Assembly (NCBI GenBank): GCA_902770835.1
Contig: CACXUM010000007.1
Location: 53,326 to 117,325, forward strand
Source of the DNA: an uncultured Bacteroidia bacterium
Lineage (GTDB): Bacteria > Bacteroidota > Bacteroidia > Bacteroidales > F082
Direction: 5' to 3'
DNA: 64,000 nucleotides
A model generated the notes under the pieces. That model searched no databases. It had not been told where the DNA came from and saw nothing but the letters and a program-made list of their open reading frames with translations. This document shows positions 1-8,765 of this stretch, one piece after another. The first letter of the stretch is position 1; each line of letters starts with the position of its first letter. A program made the translations under genes and the position numbers.

Positions 1-1278
1 GCCGGCAAAATAGGCGTCGGCAATAACGGGGATGGCGTGGTTGCCAATCATGCAGTAGGTTTCGTTGGCGGCCAATTCCCAAACGGGCAGGATATGGTGC
101 GGGTTGGTCTCATATTTATTAATAAAGGTGTTGATGAAATCGAGGGTGCGCTCACGCTGCATGAGGCTGAAAAGTGGATGCAAGCTGCGGAAGGTGTCCC
201 AAAGCGAAAACACCGTATAGACAGGCCTTTCCGACTTGTAAACCTTCAAATCGTGGGCACGATAGCGGCCATCGGCATCGCTGAAGAGGTTGGGGGCAAC
301 CATGGCGTGATACAATGCAGAATAGAACACCGTCTTGTTCGATTCGTTGGGGTCGCTCACAGCGTAGCGTTTCAGTTCGGTGTTCCATTTGTCGTAAGCC
401 TTTTGTTTCAGCGCGTCGAAGTCGAAGTCGTTGGCTGCCAATTCGTTGTTCAGGTTGTTTTTCGCGCCTTCCACATCGACGGCGGAAATGGCGATACGCA
501 TCACGATTTGCTCATTTTCCTCGGTATCGAAGTCGAACCAAGCCTTGATGAAGTCGCTTTCCACGCGCTTCTCTTCGGTCGGAACGCCCTTATTAATAAA
601 GGTATGGCTCTTGAAGGGTTTCGAGAATTCGGCGTAGAAATAGAGATGTTGTTCTCTTGCCCAATCTCTTGTGCGGCGGAAACCGCTGATGGCATTGTCG
701 CCCTCCACTTGAAGCCACGAGTCGTAAACAAACTCGTCGTTCACGCCTTCCACCATGTCCAAAAACATGTGCGCGTTGTCGCTCTTGGGAAAGGTGCAGC
801 GCATCATCCCGACACGGTCGCCAGTAGTGAGTTCCACTTTGGTGTTGTAATCATCGAGCAGCACGGCATAATAGCCCGCCTTGGCATCCTCGTTCTCATG
901 TTTGAACGCTGAACGATAGCCCGAAGCGGTGTTTTCTTCATCACCTTTGTCGGTTTTCACTTCGCCGACAATGGGCATGAAGCGGAAGTCGCCATAGTCG
1001 GAGCAGCCCGTGCCGCTGAGGTGGGTGGTGCTGAAGCCGAGGATGGTGTGGTCGCTGGTGTGGTAGCCCGAGCAGCCATCCCAGTCGTTCATTCTTGTGT
1101 CGGGGCTGAACTGCACCATGCCGAAGGGCACCGTCGCGCCCGGGAAGGTGTGGCCGTGGCCGCCCGTCCCGATGAATGGGTCAACATAGTTAGCAGGGTC
1201 GGCTACATAGTCGGCCTTGGGTGCCGTCGAGCAAGCCGCCAAAGCCATTAAGAGTAAAGGTAGTAATAGTTTTTTCAT
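1..1278 (-). CDS. GH92 family alpha-mannosidase lipoprotein (C-terminus beyond window)
   Basis: The N-terminal 426 residues are present and the frame stays open to the window edge, so the gene is partial. It starts with a lipoprotein signal (MKKLLLPLLLMALAACS) followed by YVDPFIGTGGHGHTFPG and VPFGMVQFSPDT, which are hallmark N-terminal motifs of glycoside hydrolase family 92. GH92 enzymes are Ca-dependent exo-acting alpha-mannosidases that trim N-glycan or yeast mannan mannose. The visible part covers the N-terminal beta-sandwich and the beginning of the (alpha/alpha)6 domain; the catalytic acids lie downstream. The lipobox Cys suggests anchoring in the outer membrane or facing the periplasm. 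Family assignment is firm; linkage specificity cannot be read here. Confidence 0.9.
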   Translation of the reverse strand, partial: MKKLLLPLLLMALAACSTAPKADYVADPANYVDPFIGTGGHGHTFPGATVPFGMVQFSPDTRMNDWDGCSGYHTSDHTILGFSTTHLSGTGCSDYGDFRFMPIVGEVKTDKGDEENTASGYRSAFKHENEDAKAGYYAVLLDDYNTKVELTTGDRVGMMRCTFPKSDNAHMFLDMVEGVNDEFVYDSWLQVEGDNAISGFRRTRDWAREQHLYFYAEFSKPFKSHTFINKGVPTEEKRVESDFIKAWFDFDTEENEQIVMRIAISAVDVEGAKNNLNNELAANDFDFDALKQKAYDKWNTELKRYAVSDPNESNKTVFYSALYHAMVAPNLFSDADGRYRAHDLKVYKSERPVYTVFSLWDTFRSLHPLFSLMQRERTLDFINTFINKYETNPHHILPVWELAANETYCMIGNHAIPVIADAYFAG

Positions 1279-1355
1279 ATTGAATGAGATTTTTGACGCT
1301 GTAAAAGTAGGAATAATACTTTTTTGTTTCGCAATAGCGAAAAACTTTTTTTGCT

Positions 1356-1499
1356 GTGCTTTGTCTATTGCGCCGCTTCGCGTCATTGCGAGGAGGAACG
1401 ACGAAGCAATCCAGACAAACAACTATAGTGCTTTGTCTATTGCGTCGCTTTGCGTCATTGCGAGGAGGAACGACGAAGCAATCCAGACAAACAACTACA
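1356..1499. repeat. Two 72-bp direct copies of a REP-like repeat (left cluster)
   Basis: Copies begin at 1356 and 1428. Each carries the core GTCATTGCGAGG, then AGGAACG, then ACGAAGCAATCC, with partial self-complementarity. The same core lies in opposite orientation at 1856-2033 and as a closed inverted pair at 34570-34665. The second copy runs into the last codons of the GIY-YIG gene. Confidence 0.85.
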
Positions 1500-1791
1500 A
1501 CGAATCGAACAAATCCTCCCAGTTTGGATTCATTGCCTCAACCAAAGCCAACTTCGCAGCCCTTGAGCCTCCTTTTATCTGCTTCTCTCTTGCTATTGCC
1601 TCTTTGATGGAAACAAATTCCTCGAAATACCCCAATTTATCAACTGAATACTTTGCCGTAAAACTTTCAGGATGAATTTTGGTCTTGTGCTCATAGACAC
1701 GACGTTTCAAAAATGATGTCACACCTGTATATAACGTGCCATTGCGTTGGTTAAAAAGAATGTAGACGTATCCTTTGCGATTTGTGTTCAT
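1495..1791 (-). CDS. GIY-YIG nuclease domain protein (UPF0213/YhbQ type)
   Basis: 98 residues. The GIY-YIG motif appears as GYVYILFNQRNGTLYTGVT (residues 7-25), followed by the catalytic-type Arg in LKRRVYEHK and a family-typical stretch EAIAREKQIKGGSR (64-77); a Glu-containing end is present. Single-domain proteins of this size form the UPF0213 class of putative structure-specific or homing-like endonucleases. The start at 1791 is chosen because a -7 box lies at 1809-1816; the frame stays open further upstream but only through repeat DNA. The gene sits exactly between two inverted clusters of REP-like repeats (1356-1499 and 1856-2033), suggesting a mobile or repeat-maintenance role. That role is inference. 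Confidence 0.85.
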   Translation of the reverse strand: MNTNRKGYVYILFNQRNGTLYTGVTSFLKRRVYEHKTKIHPESFTAKYSVDKLGYFEEFVSIKEAIAREKQIKGGSRAAKLALVEAMNPNWEDLFDSL

Positions 1792-1808
1792 GGGTTTTGT
1801 TTTGATTG

Positions 1809-1816
1809 CAAAAATA
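1809..1816 (-). promoter_or_regulatory. -7 box of the GIY-YIG gene
   Basis: Minus strand reads TATTTTTG (TAnnTTTG). It lies 17 nt before the chosen ATG, inside the repeat-bounded segment, so the gene carries its own promoter. Confidence 0.55.
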
Positions 1817-1855
1817 TGGTTTTTCAGTTTATGAAAGCCAAAAAAGGTGTTGTTC

Positions 1856-2033
1856 TGGATTGCTTCGTGCCTCGCAATGACGCAAAGCGCGTCCTTCTTT
1901 GTGGATTGCTTCGTGCCTCGCAATGACGCAAAGCGTGTCCTTCTTTGTGGATTGCTTCGTGCCTCGCAATGACGCGAAGCGTGTCCTACTTTGTGGATTG
2001 CTTCGTGCCTCGCAATGACGCGAAGCGCGTGTG
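1856..2033. repeat. Four 46-bp tandem copies of the REP-like repeat (right cluster)
   Basis: Copies start at 1856, 1902, 1948 and 1994 (period 46). Each contains TGGATTGCTTCGTGCCTCGC then AATGACGC. The reverse complement gives GTCATTGCGAGG...ACGAAGCAATCC, the same core as the left cluster but inverted. Confidence 0.9.
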
Positions 2034-2137
2034 GAAGCGAAATGTTACTGGTGTAAGTTTTTTCTGGCACAAAAATTGCTGTTCCCCAAAAAATGTAAAA
2101 AAAAAGTCGTTTTGGGTGTTATTATTTCCAAAATGAC

Positions 2138-2145
2138 TATATTTG
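2138..2145 (+). promoter_or_regulatory. -7 box of the 2205 secreted-protein gene
   Basis: TATATTTG. A TTTG at 2111-2114 could be the -33 element with a rather long spacer of 23 bp. It supports the ATG at 2205 rather than upstream in-frame codons. Confidence 0.5.
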
Positions 2146-2204
2146 CAGCCCAAATAGAAAGACTAAAACACAATTATCAATTACCTAATCAAAACAAAAT
2201 CACC

Positions 2205-4298
2205 ATGAAGAAAGTTTTATTCGTGTCGCTCGCAATGGCCGTCGCAATGACCGGCTTTGCACAAAGAGTAAACGTGAGCACCGCGATGAAGAATGCGAGT
2301 GCCACCGCCCAGAAACCCAGCGAACTCAGAATCGCTGACGGCTCACAAGCCCAAGGCATGCAATTCAACATGCCCCAGCACATGGTCCAAACCTCCAACC
2401 GCAACAGAGGTTACGAAGAAGAAATGACCATGTACACCAACTACGACCTGCAGTCGAACTCAGCCCTCGGCAACCGTATGGCCTCTTGGGCTGATGGCAC
2501 TGTTGCCATCACTGCCACTTGGGACCCCTCGGGCGTCTCCAGTTTCCCCGACCGTGGTACCGGTTACAACTACTATGATGGCGGTTTCGGCGATTTCCCC
2601 GAGGTGCGTCAAGAACCCATGAAGTCGGGCTGGCCGAGCATCGCCGCTTGCGGTGATGGCGAAGTCCTCGCTTCTCACGCCACTGGCGTCAACCTTTACT
2701 ATCGTCCCACCAAGGGTCAAGGCGACTGGGAACTCATCTACAACTGGGGCAACGACTTCGGTACTCCCACTTGGCCGAGAGTGGTCTGCAGCGGCCCCAA
2801 TGATGAGTACATCCACGTTGTGATGTGCAAGCAAATCAGCATGCCCGATGGTTCCTTGGACAACCACATCTACTATGTCCGCGTCAAGCATGAGAATGGC
2901 AATTGGGACATTCCCGCTGAAATGAACGACTTCCCCGGCCTCGACAACGACCTCGATGGCGACTACCGTAACCAACTCAGTGCCGACGACTATGTGCTGG
3001 CCGCCAACGGCAACAATGTGGCCTGCATGTTCGCCTCCTACACCACCGACGTGTTCTACATGATTTCGCACGACAACGGTGCCACTTGGGAACGCCAGAT
3101 TGTGGCTCCTTTGTGTGTAAAACAAAACGGCAATCCCGTCCATGCCATCGACTTTGACGACTATCCGGATGGCATGGCCGACACCCTGTTCACCAGCGAC
3201 AACTCGCACAGCATCGCCATCGACAACAACGGCACTGTGCACTGCGCCTTCGGCCTGTTTGCCTGGCGTCCTTCCAGTGCCACCCAATACAACTATTGGA
3301 AGGTCTACAACCACGGCATCGTTTACTGGAATTCCAACTTCACCAACGAACAAGGCGGTCACGAAATTCCGCTGTTCGGCGACTGGAGTGGCGATGCTGC
3401 CTTGGTTGCTGAAGACCCCAACTGGCTGCTCAACGGCGGCGATGGTATCTGCAACTCACTGAATATTGAGCGTCTTTACAACATGATTATCGCCATGGGT
3501 TCCAATAACTTGAACTGGTTTGGCTATCAAGTCGATGAAGACGGCGACGGCGAGTGGAATACTGATTTTATTTTGGGCGTTGATGCTGCTTGGCATTACC
3601 GTTCTTATGGCGTTTCAACAATGCCTGGTGTTTCCGTTGACGAACAAGGCAATGTCGCCATCGTTTACAACACGCTTTCAGAAGTTAGACATAGTAACGG
3701 TACGGGAAGCGTAGACCATGCTTTAAGAAGCGCTTGGGTAACACTCAGAGACTACACCGGCACTTGGTTCGAAGACGTCTACAACCTGAGCTATGGCTTC
3801 GACCACGAACTGTCGGAGGTTTATCCTACCTTTGCCGCCACCAGAGCCTACAACGGCGAATTCTGGGTCGGTTATTCAGAGGACGACAAGCAAGGCCTCT
3901 ACCTCGACATCGACGCCGACAACTACCCGAACAGCAACGGTGGTGACCTGACCGAAAACTACATCTGGGCTGTGAAGATTGTTCCTTCGCCCGAGGATCC
4001 CGGTCTTGAAACTTGGGCTGTTGAAGAGCACAACGCCATCAACCCGATGACCACCACCCGCGTGTATCCCAACCCTGCCACCGATGTGCTGAACCTCGAA
4101 GTGAACGCTTCGCAGTCGTCAGAAATGAGCGTCAGCGTTTTCAACCTGATGGGTCAGAAGGTGATGGAGCAGCAAGTGAACCTCAACACGGGCATCAACA
4201 CCACGAACATCAGCACCAGCGACCTCAGCAGCGGCATCTACTTCGTCACTGTGAAGGCCAACGGTTTTGAAAACACGATGAAGTTCGTTGTGAAATAA
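2205..4298 (+). CDS. T9SS-secreted protein with type A sorting domain
   Basis: 697 residues. Signal peptide MKKVLFVSLAMAVAMTGFAQ, then a beta-rich body with BNR/sialidase-like phrases (ISHDNGATWERQIV, TDGTVAI-like strands), and a C-terminal type A sorting domain starting at VYPNPATDVLNLEV and ending with GIYFVTVKANG...KFVVK. Such domains direct export across the outer membrane by the type IX system and cleavage or anchoring at the surface. The body resembles exo-alpha-sialidase/BNR propeller strands but no catalytic set is recognisable, so function is unknown. It is followed by a strong terminator and by a paralogue at 4453. The start at 2205 is set by the signal peptide and the -7 box. Confidence 0.85.
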   Translation: MKKVLFVSLAMAVAMTGFAQRVNVSTAMKNASATAQKPSELRIADGSQAQGMQFNMPQHMVQTSNRNRGYEEEMTMYTNYDLQSNSALGNRMASWADGTVAITATWDPSGVSSFPDRGTGYNYYDGGFGDFPEVRQEPMKSGWPSIAACGDGEVLASHATGVNLYYRPTKGQGDWELIYNWGNDFGTPTWPRVVCSGPNDEYIHVVMCKQISMPDGSLDNHIYYVRVKHENGNWDIPAEMNDFPGLDNDLDGDYRNQLSADDYVLAANGNNVACMFASYTTDVFYMISHDNGATWERQIVAPLCVKQNGNPVHAIDFDDYPDGMADTLFTSDNSHSIAIDNNGTVHCAFGLFAWRPSSATQYNYWKVYNHGIVYWNSNFTNEQGGHEIPLFGDWSGDAALVAEDPNWLLNGGDGICNSLNIERLYNMIIAMGSNNLNWFGYQVDEDGDGEWNTDFILGVDAAWHYRSYGVSTMPGVSVDEQGNVAIVYNTLSEVRHSNGTGSVDHALRSAWVTLRDYTGTWFEDVYNLSYGFDHELSEVYPTFAATRAYNGEFWVGYSEDDKQGLYLDIDADNYPNSNGGDLTENYIWAVKIVPSPEDPGLETWAVEEHNAINPMTTTRVYPNPATDVLNLEVNASQSSEMSVSVFNLMGQKVMEQQVNLNTGINTTNISTSDLSSGIYFVTVKANGFENTMKFVVK

Positions 4299-4325
4299 GT
4301 CTTAGTTAGTCATTTTAATTGATTT

Positions 4326-4350
4326 GGAGGCTTCGGCCTCCTTTTTTTTT
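4326..4350 (+). terminator. Intrinsic terminator after the 2205 gene
   Basis: Stem GGAGGC / GCCTCC with a TTCG tetraloop followed by nine T residues. Confidence 0.9.
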
Positions 4351-4381
4351 GCAAAAACGCTTGCGTTTTCAAAAAAAACAC

Positions 4382-4389
4382 TATCTTTG
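4382..4389 (+). promoter_or_regulatory. -7 box of the 4453 gene
   Basis: TATCTTTG. It is followed by a 60-nt leader rich in CAACAAA and AAATCTTTCAAA just before the ATG. Confidence 0.55.
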
Positions 4390-4452
4390 CCCCCAAATAA
4401 TATTGCAACAAACAACAAACAACTAACTAATTATTAATTAAAATCTTTCAAA

Positions 4453-6363
4453 ATGAAGAAGTTATTTACTTTAGCACTTGTTTTGTTGGTGGCCACAGCC
4501 GGCTACTCACAAGTGAGAATGTCGAAGAACGACGTAATGAAGAAATCTGCCATCCAGTATGTTACGAGGGGCATGGAAAGTTTCGAGAACGTGCAAAGCG
4601 AGCCTAACATGACCCGCAGCGACGGCGAACTCGACTACACCACCTACGACTGGCAATCGAATGCCGGTCCGCGTACTTGGACCATCCAATGGCCCGACAA
4701 CAAGATCAACTTTGCCTACACCATGGCCACCGACGACGCTTTCAGCGATCGTGGTACAGGCATTGGCACCTACGACTACAACACCGATGAATGGACTCCG
4801 CTTTGGGGCCGCATCGAGAGCGAAAGAACTGGCTTCGGCTCCATCGCCCGCTACAAGGAAAACGGCATCGTCATTGCCGCCCACACTTCAACCGAGTGCT
4901 GCGTCTACATCCTTGAAGACAGAGAAGGCCTCGCCGATGCCCAAGGCACACTTCCTCGCGCCTTGACCCTCTCCGCCGACAACGATCCCGCTTGGCCTGC
5001 CGTGATGACCTCGGGCGCCAACCGCGACATCATCCATGTGTTGGCTACCGGCTCGGGCGACAACAACATTTATTACTACCGTTCCTCCGACGGCATGACC
5101 TGGGACAAGGAAAACGTTGTTCTGCCTTACTTCACCTCTGAATACGGCAGCGACTGGGGTAGCAATATCATGTATTGGATGGAAACCACTGCTGACAATT
5201 GCCTCGCCTATGTGGTGAACAACGCTTGGAGCGACTGCATGGTGTGCTACAGCTACGACAATGGTGAAACTTGGGAGAGAAAAGTGTTCTGGCACCACCC
5301 CGGCATCAATGTCACCTATGATGACAGCAAATTGGCCTTCTGTTATCCTCGTTGGACTTCCTGCCATTGGGGCCTCAACGGCGAACTCTGCATGGCCTAT
5401 GAATTCAACGGTTCAACTGGCGAGCCTGGCTCGGACAGTTACTATCCTGGCGTTGGCGGTGTCGCTTTCTGGAGCGAAACCCTGCCTTACCACGGTGAGA
5501 GCCAGCCTTTGTATGGCGTTGACCCGACCAACCCGATGCCTCCTATGCCCGGCCAGCCTTTCATCATGGACTCCGCTTACCTGAACTCAGACATCCTCTC
5601 CTCTCTGTGGATTTATAGCGAGACCACCCACGAGATGTGGCCTGAATACTTCGGCTATGTGACACCCTTGGATGGCCAAGGCAATCCCGAGGATCCTTAC
5701 ACTGCCACGGAATTCAACATTGAAGATTTCCAACTGCACGGAAAATACAACTGCGGTATCAGTGCCATGCCTGCGCTTTGCCTGCTTCCTGGCTGCGACG
5801 GTTGGGACATGGTCGCCGTTTGGTCTGCCATGGATGAAAACAACCAAGATGGTCACGGCAACCACTACTTCAAACTCTTTGCCTCCTACTCGGGCGACGC
5901 TGGCCATACTTGGTCTCCCCAAGTGCAACTCACCAAGGGCTTCGACTTCCAGCAGTCAGAGTGCGTCTACACGCAAGCTGCTGTGGTGGGCACCACCCTT
6001 GTCGTTGCCTCTCAACAGGACTTCGAGACGGGTACCTTCGTTCAAAGCGATGACGACGACAGCAGCGACAACTGCTACTTCGGCCTCACCTTCGAACTGA
6101 ACGACCTCTTCCCGGAGGCTGGTGTTGGCGTTGCTGAAGTGAGCCACAACACGCACATGACTGTCTATCCCAATCCTGCTGTTGACCAACTCAATGTCAC
6201 CCTCAGCCAAAACGCTGACATCGAGATCTACAACGTCATGGGTCAGAAAGTGATGACCTTCGAAGGTCATGCTGGTGCCAACACCATCAGCCTGAACGGT
6301 TTGACCAGCGGCGTCTATGTCATCAGTGCTGGTAGCGATGTCCAGAAGTTCATCGTGAAGTAA
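4453..6363 (+). CDS. T9SS-secreted protein with type A sorting domain (paralogue of the 2205 gene)
   Basis: 636 residues. Signal peptide MKKLFTLALVLLVATAGYSQ; propeller-like body with Asp-box-type strands (YSYDNGETWERKVFW, ASYSGDAGHTWSPQV); type A sorting domain from VYPNPAVDQLNVTL to the C-terminus (KFIVK). It shares with the preceding protein the opening MRSxGELxYTTYDWQSNAGxR-like segment, the DRGTG motif and the sorting domain, so the two look like diverged tandem duplicates with separate promoters. Asp boxes suggest a six-bladed sialidase-like fold, but Arg-triad and nucleophile residues cannot be assigned by eye. Likely a surface or released glycan- or protein-binding factor. Confidence 0.85.
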   Translation: MKKLFTLALVLLVATAGYSQVRMSKNDVMKKSAIQYVTRGMESFENVQSEPNMTRSDGELDYTTYDWQSNAGPRTWTIQWPDNKINFAYTMATDDAFSDRGTGIGTYDYNTDEWTPLWGRIESERTGFGSIARYKENGIVIAAHTSTECCVYILEDREGLADAQGTLPRALTLSADNDPAWPAVMTSGANRDIIHVLATGSGDNNIYYYRSSDGMTWDKENVVLPYFTSEYGSDWGSNIMYWMETTADNCLAYVVNNAWSDCMVCYSYDNGETWERKVFWHHPGINVTYDDSKLAFCYPRWTSCHWGLNGELCMAYEFNGSTGEPGSDSYYPGVGGVAFWSETLPYHGESQPLYGVDPTNPMPPMPGQPFIMDSAYLNSDILSSLWIYSETTHEMWPEYFGYVTPLDGQGNPEDPYTATEFNIEDFQLHGKYNCGISAMPALCLLPGCDGWDMVAVWSAMDENNQDGHGNHYFKLFASYSGDAGHTWSPQVQLTKGFDFQQSECVYTQAAVVGTTLVVASQQDFETGTFVQSDDDDSSDNCYFGLTFELNDLFPEAGVGVAEVSHNTHMTVYPNPAVDQLNVTLSQNADIEIYNVMGQKVMTFEGHAGANTISLNGLTSGVYVISAGSDVQKFIVK

Positions 6364-6384
6364 GTTGCTTTACGGAGCAAATGA

Positions 6385-6418
6385 AAAAAGGAGGCTTGTT
6401 TTGAGCCTCCTTTTTTTA
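6385..6418. terminator. Bidirectional terminator between convergent genes
   Basis: Stem GGAGGCT...AGCCTCC (6390-6410) flanked by an A-run and a T-run, serving the plus gene ending at 6363 and the minus gene ending at 6426. Confidence 0.85.
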
Positions 6419-6425
6419 TTGGGTT

Positions 6426-7415
6426 TTATTGGTTTTTGCGCCAATTGACAATATCCGCCGCCAGATACACCGCCTCTCGATAGGAATCAGGCTCGGCCTT
6501 GTTGGCGTTGGCCAATTCGAATGCGGGGCCGTGCATGGGGGCTGTACACACCACGGGCAAGCCCGCCCAATAATAGGCGCAGCCGCCCAAGGCCATCATC
6601 TTCAAGGGCAGCACGCCTTGGTCGTAATACATGGCCACTATGGCATCGTATTTCTTCCACAAGCCCTGCACAAACAATTGGTTGGTCGAGAAGGGGCCGA
6701 AAGCGAAAATGCCTTTCTTTTGTGCGTCGTTGATGGCTTTCATCACTTTGTCGTCGTCTCCGACGGGCATGGAGCCCGCGTGAGGATTCAAGCCAAGTAC
6801 GGCAATCTTGGGCGCGCTGATGCCAAAATCGGTCTTCATGGCCTGCGAAAGCACGGCCAGTTTCCCGAGGATGAAACGGATGTCGATTTGCGCCAAGGCC
6901 TCATTGAGGGGCAAATCGTCAGTGACCAAGCCGACACGCATCTTGTCGCACACTATCACGCGCATCGTTTCCGCCTCCTTGTGGAAGGAAAACAGGAAAT
7001 CGCGGTTGCTTCGCGCCACGATGCGGCTGTCGGGAGCCAACACCAAAGCTGCAATGGCTGAGTTTTCCAAGTCGTCGACCGCCTTTTTCATCGAAAGCAC
7101 CGACATTTCAGCCGACACGTCAGAGGCTTGCCCAGGGTCGATTTTCACCTCGTTTTCCACGATGTTGATGATGTTGAGTTTCTTGTCACCTGCTTGACGC
7201 GCGTCGCGGGTCAGGGAATAGTTGGGACTGTCGAGGCCGAAATTCTTCTTGTAGTAGGAAAAGGCCTTGGATTGCCCATACAAGATTGGTGTCAGCGACT
7301 CGAACATTCGTGAATCGGAAAAGGTCTTCAGGATGACTTCATAGCCGATGCCGTTGATGTCGCCATGGCTAAGCCCGATGCGGGGGAGTTGGGATGGAGT
7401 AGATGTTTCTTGCAT
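6426..7415 (-). CDS. PdxA-like protein with degenerate active site
   Basis: 329 residues with the full-length PdxA fold signature: GLSHGDINGIGYEVILK (residues 14-30), GLNPHAGS (208-215), AMYYDQGVLPLK (261-272). PdxA is the NAD- and metal-dependent 4-hydroxythreonine-4-phosphate dehydrogenase of vitamin B6 synthesis. Key residues are altered here. The His of the THLPL/TGHIP motif is Asp167 (TDDLPL), the His of MYHDQG is Tyr264, the Arg of the RTS motif is Cys290, and the VDHGT Asp is Met294. The middle His212 and the Lys of LPLK remain. It is therefore a paralogue unlikely to perform the classical reaction unaided. It is downstream of waaA on the same strand with a 90-nt gap. Confidence 0.8.
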   Translation of the reverse strand: MQETSTPSQLPRIGLSHGDINGIGYEVILKTFSDSRMFESLTPILYGQSKAFSYYKKNFGLDSPNYSLTRDARQAGDKKLNIINIVENEVKIDPGQASDVSAEMSVLSMKKAVDDLENSAIAALVLAPDSRIVARSNRDFLFSFHKEAETMRVIVCDKMRVGLVTDDLPLNEALAQIDIRFILGKLAVLSQAMKTDFGISAPKIAVLGLNPHAGSMPVGDDDKVMKAINDAQKKGIFAFGPFSTNQLFVQGLWKKYDAIVAMYYDQGVLPLKMMALGGCAYYWAGLPVVCTAPMHGPAFELANANKAEPDSYREAVYLAADIVNWRKNQ

Positions 7416-7505
7416 AGGCGTAATTTTATTGGACTGAATTTCAAAGCGAAATCAGCCTTCAAAATTAGTCAATAAAAACAACAAACCAAAAAAATTTCGC
7501 GTTTT

Positions 7506-8765
7506 TTACAAAAAAAGTGCTTTTTTGAAGCCTTTCAGTATGATTTCAGTGGCTCCAACCTGACTTTTCAGGTAGTCGCGGCAGGTGAGCGAGGCCTTGT
7601 TGAAAAACGCCTCGTCGTCCATCAATCGGTTGAAAACCCTGCGCAAATCCTCTTCGTTCCGAACCGAAAATGCCCCTTGCATGGTCACCAAATCGACGGC
7701 CTCCTTGAAACTCTTGTATTTTGGCCCAAAAACCACAGGGCAACCGAAAGTGACCGGCTCCTGAATGTTGTGGATATTCACGCCGAAGCCTCCGCCGATG
7801 TAGACGAAACGGGCGTATTGGTAGAGTTGGTTGAGTATGCCTATTGTGTTGACGATCAAGATTTTTGATGTTTGTTCCGAATCGAGGTCAGTATAGCAGA
7901 CGCTCTCAGGAAACATGGCCTTGATTTTGGACACATGCGAGGCCGAAACATCGTGCGGCGCAATGATGAGGCAATAGTCGTCGGGCAATTGGGGCAGAAA
8001 ACAGGCCAAAAGTTGCTCGTCGGGCGGCCAAGTGCTGCCCCCGATGATGCACTTCCGTCCCTTGATGAAACGCTCAATTTCCGGGAAGGGCTTGGCCTGT
8101 TGCGCAATGGCAGCAACTCGGTCGAAGCGAGTGTCGCCACATATTGTTACATTGTCAAATCCGCTGTTTTTCAGTAATTTGGATGTTGTTTCGTCTTGCA
8201 CAAAAAAGTGACTGACGGTCCGCAACTGCTTGCGGAACCACGAGCCGTACCATTGGAAGAAATACGAGTCGGGCTTGAGGATGAGGGAGATGTAGAACAA
8301 AGGAATGTCGGCCTCTTTCAAAGCCCTCATATAGTTGAACCAGAACTCGTACTTGATGAAAAACGCCGCCACGAAATGATGCCGATGTACCCATTCTGTG
8401 GCATGGCGTGGAGTGTCGGAGGGGAGGTAAAGCACTTCGTCGGCCAGCGGGTAGTTTTTCCGAATCTCATAGCCCGAAGGCGAGAAAAACGACAGCAGAA
8501 TCTTGAACTGGGGTTGGCTTTCCTTCAAGGCTTCAATGACAGGCCGGCCTTGTTCAAACTCGCCGAGCGAGGCCGCATGGAACCAAATCCATTGTTCGGC
8601 CTGTGTTTCGTCAGGCTCAACGACATTCTGCCTCTGAGCCAGACGAAACACCCGTCGGCCTTCCACCCATTGCTTGGCCTTGGCATGACCCAAGCACGCA
8701 GCTGCTTGCGCACCAAGTGAATAAAGGCGAATGGCTGTAGTGTAGAGCAATCGCACGGCTGTCAA
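7506..8765 (-). CDS. waaA: 3-deoxy-D-manno-octulosonic acid (Kdo) transferase
   Basis: 419 residues, normal length for WaaA. It transfers Kdo from CMP-Kdo to lipid A precursor at the inner membrane. Visible motifs: an N-terminal hydrophobic segment, HAASLGEFEQGRP (63-75) containing the catalytic-type Glu, SFFSPSGYE, KYEFWFNY, and the C-terminal GT-B donor motifs GGSTWPPDE, GGGFGVNIHNIQEP and GCPVVFGPKY. The ATG overlaps the stop of the upstream barrel gene by 4 nt (8762-8765), indicating translational coupling. It sits in a minus-strand run with an outer-membrane protein and a secreted subtilase. Confidence 0.93.
   Translation of the reverse strand: MTAVRLLYTTAIRLYSLGAQAAACLGHAKAKQWVEGRRVFRLAQRQNVVEPDETQAEQWIWFHAASLGEFEQGRPVIEALKESQPQFKILLSFFSPSGYEIRKNYPLADEVLYLPSDTPRHATEWVHRHHFVAAFFIKYEFWFNYMRALKEADIPLFYISLILKPDSYFFQWYGSWFRKQLRTVSHFFVQDETTSKLLKNSGFDNVTICGDTRFDRVAAIAQQAKPFPEIERFIKGRKCIIGGSTWPPDEQLLACFLPQLPDDYCLIIAPHDVSASHVSKIKAMFPESVCYTDLDSEQTSKILIVNTIGILNQLYQYARFVYIGGGFGVNIHNIQEPVTFGCPVVFGPKYKSFKEAVDLVTMQGAFSVRNEEDLRRVFNRLMDDEAFFNKASLTCRDYLKSQVGATEIILKGFKKALFL

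Noticed and set aside
1217-1675. Plus-strand frame across the left repeat cluster
   Set aside because: The protein consists of translated repeat units and antisense of GH92 and GIY-YIG.
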